From Halosaccharopolyspora lacisalsi (GTDB taxonomy: Bacteria; Actinomycetota; Actinomycetes; Mycobacteriales; Pseudonocardiaceae): 64,000 nucleotides of DNA. The stretch covers positions 360,324 through 424,323 of the forward strand of contig NZ_JACGWZ010000006.1 in the NCBI RefSeq assembly GCF_014137975.1. Direction: 5' to 3'. Both the position numbers and the translations under genes were made by a program. Under the pieces are notes generated by a model. That model searched no databases, was not told the origin of the DNA, and was given only the letters and a program-made list of their open reading frames with translations. Shown here one piece after another: positions 52,275-61,201 of the stretch; the first letter of the stretch is position 1; every line of letters starts with the position of its first letter.

Positions 52275-54777
52275 GGCCGCGCAGCCGTTCGTCGACCAGC
52301 CGCTTCAACCTGCCGGTGGCCCGCCTGGCGAGTTCCTTCGGCCCGCCGCTTTCCAGGTACTCCCGCACCAGGTCGATGTCGCGGCGCACCACCTCGGAAC
52401 GCTTCAACGGCGGGGTCCGCACGAGCGGGGCGGACGCCTCGAGCCGGTCGGCGGCCGGACGCGGATCCCGGCAGAACTCGGTCAGCGGCGCCAGCACCGA
52501 TTCCCAGGTGAAGCGCTGCCGGACCTCGGCGATCCGGTCACGGCAGCCCGCCGCGAAGTCCTCGTCGTAGAGCACCCTCTCCAGCGCTTCGGCCAGGGCC
52601 CGGGGGTCCTCGGCGGGAACGACGAGTCCCAGCCCCTCCCGCCGGACGAGATCGGCGAACGAGTCCCCGTCGGTGGTCACCACGGGCAGCCCCGCCCACA
52701 GGTAGTCCAGGACCCTGGTGCGGAAGGCGAAGGTGGTCTCCACGTGCTCGAAGTGCGTGGTCACTCCGCAGTCGGCGTCGAGCAGGTAGTTCTGGCGCCG
52801 GTCGTAGGGCACCCAGGTCTCGTTGAAGAACACCTGCTCGTCGGTCAGCCCGAGCCGGTCGGACAGCTGCCGGGTCCGGTCGGCCATGCCCATCTCGGGC
52901 ACGTCCGGGTTCGGGTGCTTCATGCCGAGGAAGAACAGCCGTACCCCGTCACGTCGTTCGGACAGTTGGTGCACGGCGTGCAGCAGGGTCAGCGGGTCGA
53001 ACCAGCTGTAGACACCTCCGGCCCACAGCACGACCTTGTCGTCGGAGCCGATACCGGTCTCGGCCGCGCGGATCGCCGGACCGGTGCGGCGCGGCGGTAC
53101 TGACGACAGCCCGAACGGCACCACCGACATCAGCGAGCGCACGGTCGGATCGTCGTCGTACACGCTCGGCGTCAGCCGGCCCAGCGAAGCCAGGTGACCG
53201 AGCCAGAAGTGCCGCTGCCGCTCGGAGGCGCACAGGAAGAAGTCCCCGCGGCGCAGCTGGGTGTTGAGTATCCGCGTGACGCCTTGCAGATCCTTCGCGC
53301 GGCGCTCGTCGTCGGTGTCGCGCCCCTGCTCCAGCAGTTCCAGGTGCATGGGGTCGTAGACGTCGCAGATCACGACCTTCGTGGAGTCGAGGTGCTTGAG
53401 TCCGGGCACCATCTCCAGCACGTGACCCTGAAGGATGACGATGTCGGCCCACTCCACGTGCGTGGTGAGATCGCGCGGTCGCGTCTGGAACACGGGAAAC
53501 GCCGAGTCCGTCACCGACACCCGCGAGTTGACGCTGATCAGCCGGACCTCGTGCTCCCGGGCGAGCACGTCGGCCGTGTGCCAGGCCCTGATGGCCGGCC
53601 CGGCCATGCGCTCGGTGATGGCGTCGCCGGTGATGACGGCGACGCGGCGGGACCGCCCGAACACGCCGTTCAGGTCGAACGCGTCCACGAGGGCCTCGTG
53701 CGCGGCGAGGTAGTCCGGCAGCGGGTAGGCGGGTTCCATCGCCTTGCGCATCAGGGGGACGAGGTCCGCGTCGCTGCGCGTCCGGGCTTGCTGCTCGACC
53801 TCTCGTGAGCGCTTCAGCGACGGAAGCAGCTCGACGAACCGATCGATGGCCAGCACGCCCGCGAGCGTGTCCCGGCTGATGTCGACGGTGTCGGATTCCG
53901 GACCGGTGGGGCGGCGTGTCATCTCCAACTGCGTCGGATCGACCTCACCGCGGGCCGTGGAGCGGCGCACGGCCAGCGCGAGAGCGGCGGGGAGCGCCTT
54001 GGCCAGGGTCTCGTCCGAAACGTTCTTGTACAGCGCGGCCAGGGCGTTGCGCTCCAGCAGGTAGTACTCGCGCGACGAGGCCACTCCGGCCATCGAGGAG
54101 TGGTGGCGGTGATGGGCCAGCGAATCCGGCTCGTAGCGCACGCGCCATCCGCGCAGGTTCAGCCGCCAGCCGAGGTCGACGTCCTCGTAGAACATGAAGA
54201 ACCGCTCGTCGAAGCCGTCCAGCGCTCCGAACAACTCGGCGCGGACGAACAGGGCGGACCCGGTGCCGAACAGGACGTCGCGGGGGGCGTCGTGGCTGCC
54301 GTCGTCGGTCTCGCCCGCGTGGCGCTTGTAGCCCATGCCGAACCAGGTCAGGCCGCCGTCGACGAAGTCGATGTGCTCGCCCTCCCAGTCCAGGACCTTG
54401 CTCGCCACGGCTCCCACGGTCGGCTCGGCGCGCAGCACGGCCACCGCCGAGCGCGCCCACCGTGGATCGGGGCGCGCGTCGTTGTTGAGGAACGCCAGCA
54501 CCTGCCCTCGGGCATCGCGGGCGCCGAGGTTGCATCCTCCGGCGAAGCCGAGGTTCTCGGCCGACTCGACGACGGTCGCCTCCGGTACGGCGGCACGGAT
54601 GCCCGCCGCCTCACCGCCGGAGGCGTTGTCGACGCAGATCAACTCCAGCCGATCGGCCGGGTAGTCGAGTTCGTCGCGCAGCGCGCGCAGGCACGTGATG
54701 GTGTCGTCGACGCCGCGGTGGTTGACGGTGATCACCGATACCACGGGCAGCTCGTTCCGCTCGGACATGTCAGCCAC
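52267..54777 (-). CDS. Bifunctional GT2-GT4 glycosyltransferase
   Basis: An 836-residue fusion. Residues about 10-280 are a GT2 (GT-A) domain: VSVITVNHRGVDDTITCLRA, CVDNASGGEA, ENLGFAGGCNLGARDARGQV, FLNNDARPDPRW (metal-binding) and FFMFYEDVDLGWRLNLRGWR, as in rhamnosyltransferases. A linker of about 100 residues leads to a GT4 (GT-B) domain from about 385: VAVITGDAITERMAGPAIRA, VVLWAGGVYSWFDPLTLLHA and a C-terminal DYLWAGLPVVTTDGDSF. It could add two successive sugars. GTG start; an ATG three codons later is an alternative. Confidence 0.87.
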   Translation of the reverse strand: MADMSERNELPVVSVITVNHRGVDDTITCLRALRDELDYPADRLELICVDNASGGEAAGIRAAVPEATVVESAENLGFAGGCNLGARDARGQVLAFLNNDARPDPRWARSAVAVLRAEPTVGAVASKVLDWEGEHIDFVDGGLTWFGMGYKRHAGETDDGSHDAPRDVLFGTGSALFVRAELFGALDGFDERFFMFYEDVDLGWRLNLRGWRVRYEPDSLAHHRHHSSMAGVASSREYYLLERNALAALYKNVSDETLAKALPAALALAVRRSTARGEVDPTQLEMTRRPTGPESDTVDISRDTLAGVLAIDRFVELLPSLKRSREVEQQARTRSDADLVPLMRKAMEPAYPLPDYLAAHEALVDAFDLNGVFGRSRRVAVITGDAITERMAGPAIRAWHTADVLAREHEVRLISVNSRVSVTDSAFPVFQTRPRDLTTHVEWADIVILQGHVLEMVPGLKHLDSTKVVICDVYDPMHLELLEQGRDTDDERRAKDLQGVTRILNTQLRRGDFFLCASERQRHFWLGHLASLGRLTPSVYDDDPTVRSLMSVVPFGLSSVPPRRTGPAIRAAETGIGSDDKVVLWAGGVYSWFDPLTLLHAVHQLSERRDGVRLFFLGMKHPNPDVPEMGMADRTRQLSDRLGLTDEQVFFNETWVPYDRRQNYLLDADCGVTTHFEHVETTFAFRTRVLDYLWAGLPVVTTDGDSFADLVRREGLGLVVPAEDPRALAEALERVLYDEDFAAGCRDRIAEVRQRFTWESVLAPLTEFCRDPRPAADRLEASAPLVRTPPLKRSEVVRRDIDLVREYLESGGPKELARRATGRLKRLVDERLRGRG

Positions 54778-54961
54778 GTCCGTAAGCCTGCACCATGCGC
54801 CTCCGGCGGCGAGGCGGGGCGTGGCGATTTCGCCGAGTGGGGACTGCGCGAGGTGGCCGTGTGGTGGGGTGCGGGTGTGAGCGCGGGTGAGTCTTACGGG
54901 GCCGAGAGGAACCGGTAGCCCTCCGAGCGCGTCAGAACAGCGCGTTGATTAGGAGGTTTTC

Positions 54962-55702
54962 ATGTCGATGCCTTCGTCCGATCCGGACGGAATGATCGCC
55001 GGTTTTCAGCAGCAGATCGAGGCCAAGATGCAGCAGGCGCAGCAGCTGCAGGACGCTGCGACGGGGGTCCAGGTCTCCTCGTCCCATCGGGACGGTTCGG
55101 TGACCGTGGTCGTGGACCACAGCGGCAACATGTCCGAACGGATACGGCACCGTGGCACGGACCGACCGGCCATCGACGTTTACAAACCCCTCGCTGCGGG
55201 CGAAGCGAAGTTGATCGAGGCGGCCCCGACCGCGGCGAGTGCTGTCGGAGCTGCGGTTTCGGGTGCGGGTATCGCGGTACAGGTCGTGCGTACGACCGTG
55301 CGTGACCTGATCGCCTCGGCCATGTCCGATCTCGTTCAGTACCTGGCGCGGTCGGCGATCGCGGCCGGAGTCACGCTCGGGCTCGCCACGCCGGTGTTGG
55401 TGGCGGACGGGATTCGGATCGTGGCCAGGTGGTCCACCCGTGCGGCCGAGTGGCTGAAAAAGATCGTCAGGTCCTCCCAGAAGCTGGCCGAGATCGTCCA
55501 GAGGGTCAAACCCGCGCTGAGCAAGGTCCAGGACACGTTGGGACCGGTGACGAACACGGCCAAGTCCGCGCAGGGATGGGCGAGTGGCAAGTCGCTGTCG
55601 GATCTCACCACGGCCCAGCAGTTCGCTCGCAACCCCGCTGCTCTCGGTGCCACCTACGAGGACCAGGACTACGCGAAGGACGCTACGGGAAACGAGCTGT
55701 AG
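54962..55702 (+). CDS. YbaB-like / hydrophobic type VII-type chimera
   Basis: A 246-residue protein. Residues 1-65 look like a YbaB/EbfC N-terminus (GFQQQIEAKMQQAQQLQDAA, then SHRDGSVTVVVDHSGNM). From about 85 to 195 it is like the hydrophobic C-terminal half of ESX-exported WXG proteins (AASAVGAAVSGAGIAVQVVR; DLIASAMSDLVQYLARSAIA; LATPVLVADGIRIVARWSTR). The WXG half expected before it is absent, which suggests two adjacent genes fused by deletion. AGGAGG (54951-54956) precedes the ATG. No toxin follows. Confidence 0.6.
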   Translation: MSMPSSDPDGMIAGFQQQIEAKMQQAQQLQDAATGVQVSSSHRDGSVTVVVDHSGNMSERIRHRGTDRPAIDVYKPLAAGEAKLIEAAPTAASAVGAAVSGAGIAVQVVRTTVRDLIASAMSDLVQYLARSAIAAGVTLGLATPVLVADGIRIVARWSTRAAEWLKKIVRSSQKLAEIVQRVKPALSKVQDTLGPVTNTAKSAQGWASGKSLSDLTTAQQFARNPAALGATYEDQDYAKDATGNEL

Positions 55703-55749
55703 TGACGGAGTTCTCCCCCGGCTGTCGCTCAGGTGGGAGGATTGACTGA

Positions 55750-56268
55750 GTGTCAACGCCGGAGATGACAGTGCGTATTGTTCGTGAAATAGTGCTGCTC
55801 GCTGTGGGGGTTGTTTTTTCTTTCCAGTATTTTTGTGGTCCTACCCTTTTTCGGTACGGCCGGGTCCGATGTGACGGTGCGCGGGTTTGCTGCTTCCCGG
55901 AGTGTCGCTTTACGGGTCCGGTAACGGATTCGCTGGAGCCCGACAGTGAGAACATCACGGGATTATGGTGGCTGTGCACGGGAGAGGTGCACTGGGATGA
56001 TGGCGCTGTGGAGAGGCGTGAGTTCTCCTACTCGCCGCTGCGCGGAGACAAGACAGGCCGGACCATGCGGGTGGTGGAGCGGGAGTTCCCGGACACCGGA
56101 GGACCGACATATACGAGGGTACATCGAGCGAGCTTCGGACCCGCTCCTGTCCGGGGTGGAGCGGTGGCGATTTTCACGGGGCTGGCCGGGGGCGTCACCG
56201 GAGGTATGGCAGGGGATCGCTTGTTCCGGCGGATTCGGGGGAAGAGCGCGAAGCTTCCGGAGGCGTAG
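55750..56268 (+). CDS. Membrane protein of unknown function
   Basis: A 172-residue protein with an N-terminal helix (EIVLLAVGVVFSFQYFCGPT), an extracytoplasmic domain with four cysteines (VRCDGARVCCFPECRF) and GLWWLCTGEVHWDDGAVERR, and a weak C-terminal helix (AVAIFTGLAGGVTGGMAGDR). It may belong to a DUF6346-type family common in Pseudonocardiales, recalled without certainty. It begins 47 nt after the YbaB-like chimera; the pair may be a remnant of an ESX accessory operon. GC content is lower at its 5' end (about 55750-55860). Confidence 0.6.
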   Translation: MSTPEMTVRIVREIVLLAVGVVFSFQYFCGPTLFRYGRVRCDGARVCCFPECRFTGPVTDSLEPDSENITGLWWLCTGEVHWDDGAVERREFSYSPLRGDKTGRTMRVVEREFPDTGGPTYTRVHRASFGPAPVRGGAVAIFTGLAGGVTGGMAGDRLFRRIRGKSAKLPEA

Positions 56269-56282
56269 TGGTGTGGTCGGGC

Positions 56283-57209
56283 CTATCGCCCGGCCCACTC
56301 CGCCCACACGCGCCTGGCGGCCGTGCGGTCGAGGCCGCGACGAGCACGCAGCGCGCGCGGGAGTCCGAGGGCGACTTCGGCGAGAACGCGCAGGCGCGGT
56401 CCGAGGTGGAAGTTCGCCGCGTCGGAGACGGTGCGGCCGAGAGCGCGGCGCAGCGGAAGCGCGAAGGTCAGCGCCGTGAAACGGGCGAGTTCGCGAGCGG
56501 CCACTCGTCCGGGTGCGCAGCGCAGCAGCATCAGCAGGCGGTTGCGTTCGTTCCAGCGGTGGAACCGTGCCGAGCCCAGCTGCGCGCTCGCGCCGTGCAG
56601 GTGCGTCACGCGTGCTTCGGTCGCCGACACCACGCGGTGACCGGCGAGCCGGAGCCGCCACGAGGTGTCGGTGTCCTCGTAGTAGCAGAAGAACTCCGCG
56701 GGCACTCCGCCCACGGCACGCAGCGCGGCGGTACGCAGCAGCGCGGCGCCACCGCAGAAGCCGAACGCGGGCTCGGACCCCGCATCGGCGCCGTGTCCGT
56801 CCGCGGTCAGCCGCACGCCCGTCGACTGCGTGTAACCATCCGCAGTGGACAAAACGGCCGAGGCCGCGGCCGTTCGGGGGTCGGCGTCCAGGGCGTCCTC
56901 CAGCGCCGCAAGCCAGTCCGGTCCGGGGGCGGCGTCGTCGTTGAGCCAGGCCGTGAACGGTGTCCGCACGCGTTCCAGAGCCAGCGCCATCGCCCCCGCG
57001 TAACCGAGGTTGCGGCTCGACCGCAGCACTTCCGGGAGGGACGGGTGCTCCGCGAGAATGCCGGAGGTCCCGTCGTCGGAGGCGTTGTCGACCACCAGCA
57101 GTCGATGCGGTCGCTGGAGCGTCAGTGCGTCCAGGCAGGCGGAGACATGGTCACGACCCCGCCAGGTCACCACGACGACGGTGGTACGTGCCTGCTCCGA
57201 TGCCCTCAC
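56283..57209 (-). CDS. GT2-family glycosyltransferase (rhamnosyltransferase-like)
   Basis: A 308-residue GT-A enzyme. TTVVVVTWRGRDHVSACLDA, VVDNASDDGTSGIL, NLGYAGAMALAL, AWLNDDAAPGPDWLAALEDA (metal-binding) and EFFCYYEDTDTSWRLRLAGH are the usual blocks of WbbL-like rhamnosyltransferases. The leaderless GTG at 57209 is favoured by TACTGT (minus strand, 57217-57222) 7 nt away; GTG at 57215 is possible. Divergent from the next GT4 gene over 50 nt. Confidence 0.87.
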   Translation of the reverse strand: MRASEQARTTVVVVTWRGRDHVSACLDALTLQRPHRLLVVDNASDDGTSGILAEHPSLPEVLRSSRNLGYAGAMALALERVRTPFTAWLNDDAAPGPDWLAALEDALDADPRTAAASAVLSTADGYTQSTGVRLTADGHGADAGSEPAFGFCGGAALLRTAALRAVGGVPAEFFCYYEDTDTSWRLRLAGHRVVSATEARVTHLHGASAQLGSARFHRWNERNRLLMLLRCAPGRVAARELARFTALTFALPLRRALGRTVSDAANFHLGPRLRVLAEVALGLPRALRARRGLDRTAARRVWAEWAGR

Positions 57210-57216
57210 CCGCACG

Positions 57217-57222
57217 ACAGTA
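57217..57222 (-). promoter_or_regulatory. -10 element of the GT2 gene
   Basis: Minus-strand TACTGT, 7 nt before the GTG at 57209. Confidence 0.45.
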
Positions 57223-57259
57223 CGTGGTGACCCGTCACCGTCCTGAAAGGATCTATACC

Positions 57260-58375
57260 TTGCCGCAACTCGTCGCCGTCGCGGAGCAGCTGCTCGCGCC
57301 CGTTCCCGGCGGAACCGGCCGCTACACGCGGGAGCTGCTGCGCGCGATGGCGGCGACCGCGCCGCCGGAGTGGGAACTGAGCACGGTCGTGAGTCGCAGT
57401 CGAAGCGCGGGAAAAGCGAGCGTCCCCGGTGTTCGGGGTCCGCGTGTCCTGAGGTGGCCCGGACGAGCGCTGACGGCCGCATGGGAACGTGGCGTACCGC
57501 TGTGGCCGGGGGGAGACTCCGTGCACGCCATGACGCCGTTCGCTCCACCAGCACGGCGGGGCGGGAAACTCGTCGTCACCGTGCACGATGCCGTGCCGTG
57601 GACCCACCCGGCGACGCTGACGCCACGGGGAGTCGCCTGGCACCGCCGGGCGATCGAGCGAGCCGCTCGCGATGCCGACGCACTGGTCGTTCCCAGCGCG
57701 GCCGTGGCGGTCGAACTCGCGCGGCACGTCGAGCTCATCGCGCCCGTGCACGTCGTGAGCGAGGGCGTCACGCCTTCGGTGGTCGCCGATCCCGGCGAGG
57801 AACAGCGGCAACGGGTGCGAACGCGGCTGGGGATGCCCGCGCGTTACGTGCTGGCCGTCGGCACGGTCGAACCCCGCAAGGGTTACGAGGACCTCGTGCG
57901 CGCGGTGGCGTCCCTGGACGTGCCGTTGCTGATCGTGGGGCGGCGCGGATGGGGTGGTGTCGATCCTGCGGCCCTCGCCCGCCGGCACGGCCTGCCGTCC
58001 GACCGGGTCCGGCTGCTCGACTCGTTGGGGGACACCGAGCTGGCGGTGGTGCTGCGCGGTGCCTCGGCGCTGGCCGTTCCCAGCCTGGACGAGGGGTTCG
58101 GGTTGCCGCTCGTCGAGGCAATGGCCGCCGGTGTCCCCGTGGTGCACTCCGACGCCCCGGCGCTGGTCGAGGTCGCAGGCGGAGCCGGGGTGCCGGTGGA
58201 GCGTGGCGATCCGACGGCGCTGGCCGGTGCCCTGCGTGGAGTTCTGGAGGACTCGGCGCGTCGCGCGGCACTCGTCGAAGCCGGTCGGCACCGAGCCGAA
58301 CGGTTCACCTGGGAGCGGGCCGCGCGCGAGATGTGGCGAATCCACCTCGCTCGTGACTTTCGTCGCGTGAGATGA
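57260..58375 (+). CDS. GT4-family glycosyltransferase
   Basis: A 371-residue GT-B enzyme: PVPGGTGRYTRELLRAM, VVTVHDAVPWTHPATLTPRG, LAVGTVEPRKGYEDLVRAVA and the EX7E segment DEGFGLPLVEAMAAGVPVVH. TTG at 57260 is taken as start because AAAGGA lies 8 nt upstream and the family N-terminus (LPQLVAVAEQLL) begins here; ATG or GTG starts further up would overlap the divergent GT2 gene. Similar to the following gene (both have the HD-x-F/P and PRK segments), consistent with a tandem set. Confidence 0.83.
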   Translation: MPQLVAVAEQLLAPVPGGTGRYTRELLRAMAATAPPEWELSTVVSRSRSAGKASVPGVRGPRVLRWPGRALTAAWERGVPLWPGGDSVHAMTPFAPPARRGGKLVVTVHDAVPWTHPATLTPRGVAWHRRAIERAARDADALVVPSAAVAVELARHVELIAPVHVVSEGVTPSVVADPGEEQRQRVRTRLGMPARYVLAVGTVEPRKGYEDLVRAVASLDVPLLIVGRRGWGGVDPAALARRHGLPSDRVRLLDSLGDTELAVVLRGASALAVPSLDEGFGLPLVEAMAAGVPVVHSDAPALVEVAGGAGVPVERGDPTALAGALRGVLEDSARRAALVEAGRHRAERFTWERAAREMWRIHLARDFRRVR

Positions 58376-58418
58376 ATCCGTTTACGCGAACTCGCCACGA
58401 CGGACCCGTGTGTGCCCG

Positions 58419-58424
58419 TACCCT
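58419..58424 (+). promoter_or_regulatory. -10 element of the GT4 gene
   Basis: TACCCT, 6 nt before the GTG at 58431. Confidence 0.45.
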
Positions 58425-58430
58425 GCTCGC

Positions 58431-59582
58431 GTGCACAGACGCGAGCCGCGCATCCTCATCGACGCCACGGCGGTGCCCGCAGATCGCGGGGGCGTCGGAC
58501 GCTACGTCGACTCGTTACTGGCCGCCCTGGACGAGGACGGCACTCGGGCGAGCGTGGTGTGTCAGCCGCGCGACGCCGCACTCTACGGACGGATCGCACC
58601 ACGGGCGGAGATCGTTCCCGCCGCCGAGTCCATCGCCACCCGCACGGCCCGATTGACCTGGGAGCAGACGACGCTGCCGCGGCTCGTGCGGCGGCTCGGC
58701 ATCGATGTGCTGCACTCGCCGCACTACACGACACCACTGGTCAATCCCGCGGCTTCGGTGGTGACGCTGCACGACGCGACCTTCTTCACCGCCCCGGCGC
58801 TGCACTCCCCGATCAAGGCCCGGTTCTTTCGGACCTGGACGCGAACGGCGCTGCGGCACGCCGATCTGTGCGTGGTCCCCAGCCGGGCGACGGCGACCGA
58901 ACTCGGCCGGGCGGCCGGAGTGGAGCGGACGGCGACGCAGGTGATGTATCACGGGGTGGATCCCGAGCGGTTCCGGCCGCCACCACCGGAGGAGATCGCC
59001 GACGTCCGCGACGGGCTCGGTTTGCACGACCAGCCCTACGTCGCCTTCCTCGGTGCGCTGGAGCCGCGCAAGAACGTCCCGGAGCTGATCAGGGGGTTCG
59101 CTGCGGCCTGCCAGGGGAGTGACGATCGCCCCGCCCTGGTGCTCGCCGGGCAGCCGGGCTGGGACGAGCAGGTCGAGCGCGCCCTCGAGTCGGTGCCGCA
59201 CCGGATCCGGGTCGTCCGAGCCGGTTACCTGCCGTTCCACCGGCTCGCCGGGTTCCTGGGCGGAGCACGGGTGGTGGCCTACCCGAGCATCGGGGAGGGA
59301 TTCGGACTGCCGGTGCTCGAGGCCATGGCGTGCGGGGCGGCCGTGCTCACCACGCGCCGGTTGAGCCTGCCGGAGATCGGTGGGGACGCGGTGGCCTACT
59401 GCGGCACGAACGCGGACGAGATCGCGTCGGGACTCGCGAGTCTGCTCGACGATCCCGCACGACGGGCGGTGCTGTCGGCGGAGGCGCAGCAGCGGGCGAA
59501 GGAGTTCACCTGGGCGGCCTGCGCCGCTCAGCACCGCGAGGCCTACGCCCGTGCCCAGCACCTACACCGGCGCTGTCGGTGA
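58431..59582 (+). CDS. GT4-family glycosyltransferase (mannosyltransferase-like)
   Basis: A 383-residue GT-B enzyme: ILIDATAVPADRGGVGRYVD at the start, DVLHSPHYTTPLVNPAASVV, TLHDATFFTAPALHSPIKA, FLGALEPRKNVPELIRGFA and GEGFGLPVLEAMACGAAVLT (EX7E). The family adds mannose or related sugars from a nucleotide donor. It has no ribosome binding site; leaderless start. Confidence 0.87.
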   Translation: MHRREPRILIDATAVPADRGGVGRYVDSLLAALDEDGTRASVVCQPRDAALYGRIAPRAEIVPAAESIATRTARLTWEQTTLPRLVRRLGIDVLHSPHYTTPLVNPAASVVTLHDATFFTAPALHSPIKARFFRTWTRTALRHADLCVVPSRATATELGRAAGVERTATQVMYHGVDPERFRPPPPEEIADVRDGLGLHDQPYVAFLGALEPRKNVPELIRGFAAACQGSDDRPALVLAGQPGWDEQVERALESVPHRIRVVRAGYLPFHRLAGFLGGARVVAYPSIGEGFGLPVLEAMACGAAVLTTRRLSLPEIGGDAVAYCGTNADEIASGLASLLDDPARRAVLSAEAQQRAKEFTWAACAAQHREAYARAQHLHRRCR

Positions 59583-59742
59583 CGGCCAGCGGGGAGGGGA
59601 CGGTCAGCGAGGTGGGGACGGTTCGCGCTCCGCCGTCGAGCTCGTGAGCGATCGACCCGAGCTCGACGCGGCGGGCGCCGCCGCCCGAGCGGCTTCAGCG
59701 CTGAACACGCGCTCCCCGTACGGTGCCGGTGAGCGCGCACGG

Positions 59743-59748
59743 CAGAAT
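59743..59748 (+). promoter_or_regulatory. -10 element of wbbL
   Basis: CAGAAT, 6 nt before the GTG at 59755. Confidence 0.35.
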
Positions 59749-59754
59749 AGCGGC

Positions 59755-60627
59755 GTGACTGTCTCGCGCACCTACGGCGACGAGCTCGCCGTCGTCACCG
59801 TGACCTACTCCCCCGGGGAGGTCCTGGAGCGGTTCCTGGAAACCCTGCCCAAGGCCACCGACCGCCGGGTACGGGTGATCCTCGCCGACAACGGCTCCAC
59901 CGACGGTGCCCCTCAACGGGCGGCCGAGCGCCCCGACGTCGACTTCGTGCCGATGGGAGCCAACCTCGGCTACGGCTCGGCGGCCAACAGAGGTATCGCC
60001 GAGCTGGGCGCGGAGTACGGCTGGGTCGCGGTCGCCAATCCGGACGTCGAGTGGGGAGCGGGTTGTCTGGACGAATTGCTGGCCGCCGCCGCGCGGTGGC
60101 CCAGGGGAGGCGCCTTCGGGCCGTTGATCACCGAACCCGACGGTTCCGTCTACCCGTCGGCGCGGCTGGCTCCTTCGCTCGGTCGTGGCGCGGGGCACGC
60201 ACTGCTGTGCAAGGTCTGGCCGTCGAACCCGTGGACCCGCGCCTACCGCCAGGAGACCGCTCCGACCGAGCGCACGGCGGGGTGGCTGTCCGGCTCCTGC
60301 CTGTTGTTGCGGCGAGAGGCCCTGGACTCGGTCACCGGCTTCGACCCGCGCTACTTCATGTACTTCGAGGACGTGGATCTGGGGGACCGCCTCGGCCGGG
60401 CGGGATGGCTCAACGTCTACGTGCCCGGCGCCGAGGTGATGCACATCGGTGGTCACTCGACGGCACGGGCCTCCACCCGGATGCTGGCCGAGCACCACCG
60501 CAGCGCCTACCGGTACCTCGCCGACCGGCATCGTGGTGCGGCGTGGGCCCCGCTACGGTTGCTGCTTCGAGCAGGGCTGGCGGTGCGCGCTCGCCTCGAG
60601 ATCAGGGCTGCCGGCCGGAAGCGGTGA
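59755..60627 (+). CDS. wbbL: Rhamnosyltransferase WbbL-like (GT2)
   Basis: A 290-residue GT2 enzyme. In mycobacteria WbbL adds rhamnose from dTDP-rhamnose to GlcNAc-PP-decaprenol, making the linker between arabinogalactan and peptidoglycan. Blocks: AVVTVTYSPGEVLERFLETL, LADNGSTDGAPQRAA, NLGYGSAANRGIAELG, VANPDVEWGAGCLDE, AGWLSGSCLLLRREALDSV and YFMYFEDVDLGDRLGRAGWL. Leaderless GTG start. It stands just before manB as in M. tuberculosis, which supports WbbL among the several GT2 proteins here. Confidence 0.88.
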   Translation: MTVSRTYGDELAVVTVTYSPGEVLERFLETLPKATDRRVRVILADNGSTDGAPQRAAERPDVDFVPMGANLGYGSAANRGIAELGAEYGWVAVANPDVEWGAGCLDELLAAAARWPRGGAFGPLITEPDGSVYPSARLAPSLGRGAGHALLCKVWPSNPWTRAYRQETAPTERTAGWLSGSCLLLRREALDSVTGFDPRYFMYFEDVDLGDRLGRAGWLNVYVPGAEVMHIGGHSTARASTRMLAEHHRSAYRYLADRHRGAAWAPLRLLLRAGLAVRARLEIRAAGRKR

Positions 60628-60634
60628 GTCCCGA

Positions 60635-61000
60635 TCAGTACGGGGTGCTCGGAAACTGCTGTGCCGGGGTGCCGACCGTGCCGGAACCGTTCGCCTGCCG
60701 CGGGGAGGCGTTCTGTCCGCCGGGCAGCGGCGCGTACTGCGAGCGCATGTACTCCGGTGTCGCCTGGTTCGGCTGCCCGTACTGCTCGGGCGGCCACTCC
60801 GGCTCGAAGGACTGGGACTGCCGGGACGACTGCGTGATGACCAAGGTCGACTCCGGGTCGACGTCCTCGATGACCTCCCGGGGAATGCGCACGGTGCTCG
60901 AGGCGTCCATCGGTGACGTCGCGTTGTCCGGTGTGACGACAAACGCATCCCGTTCCCTCGCACGAGCGAGCGCTTCGTCGGCTTGGTCGCGGGGGTCCAT
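60635..61000 (-). CDS. Conserved hypothetical protein, disordered C-terminus
   Basis: A 121-residue protein. The first 60 residues (MDPRDQADEALARARERDAF, VVTPDNATSPMDASSTVRIP, then EDVDPESTLVI) are of a kind conserved in actinobacteria next to wbbL/manB as I recall; the remainder is Gln/Pro/Tyr-rich and probably unstructured. No function known. GAGAGGG lies before the ATG at 61000. Divergent from manB over 201 nt that hold both promoters. Confidence 0.72.
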   Translation of the reverse strand: MDPRDQADEALARARERDAFVVTPDNATSPMDASSTVRIPREVIEDVDPESTLVITQSSRQSQSFEPEWPPEQYGQPNQATPEYMRSQYAPLPGGQNASPRQANGSGTVGTPAQQFPSTPY

Positions 61001-61201
61001 GGGATGCCCTCTCAATACTTCGCCGGTCAGCGTTCCGGCCGCGGCGTGGTCTCGACCTGCCCGACATGGTCGCCGAATCGCGTGCGGCCGGGAGCCTACG
61101 GGTAGGGCCGGTGCTCATTATGACCCTGCCCCTGCCAGAGTATTCCCCACAGGTTTTTTCGTCACCGGGGAGTTCGGGCGATCGAGGAGGGAAACGAAGC
61201 C

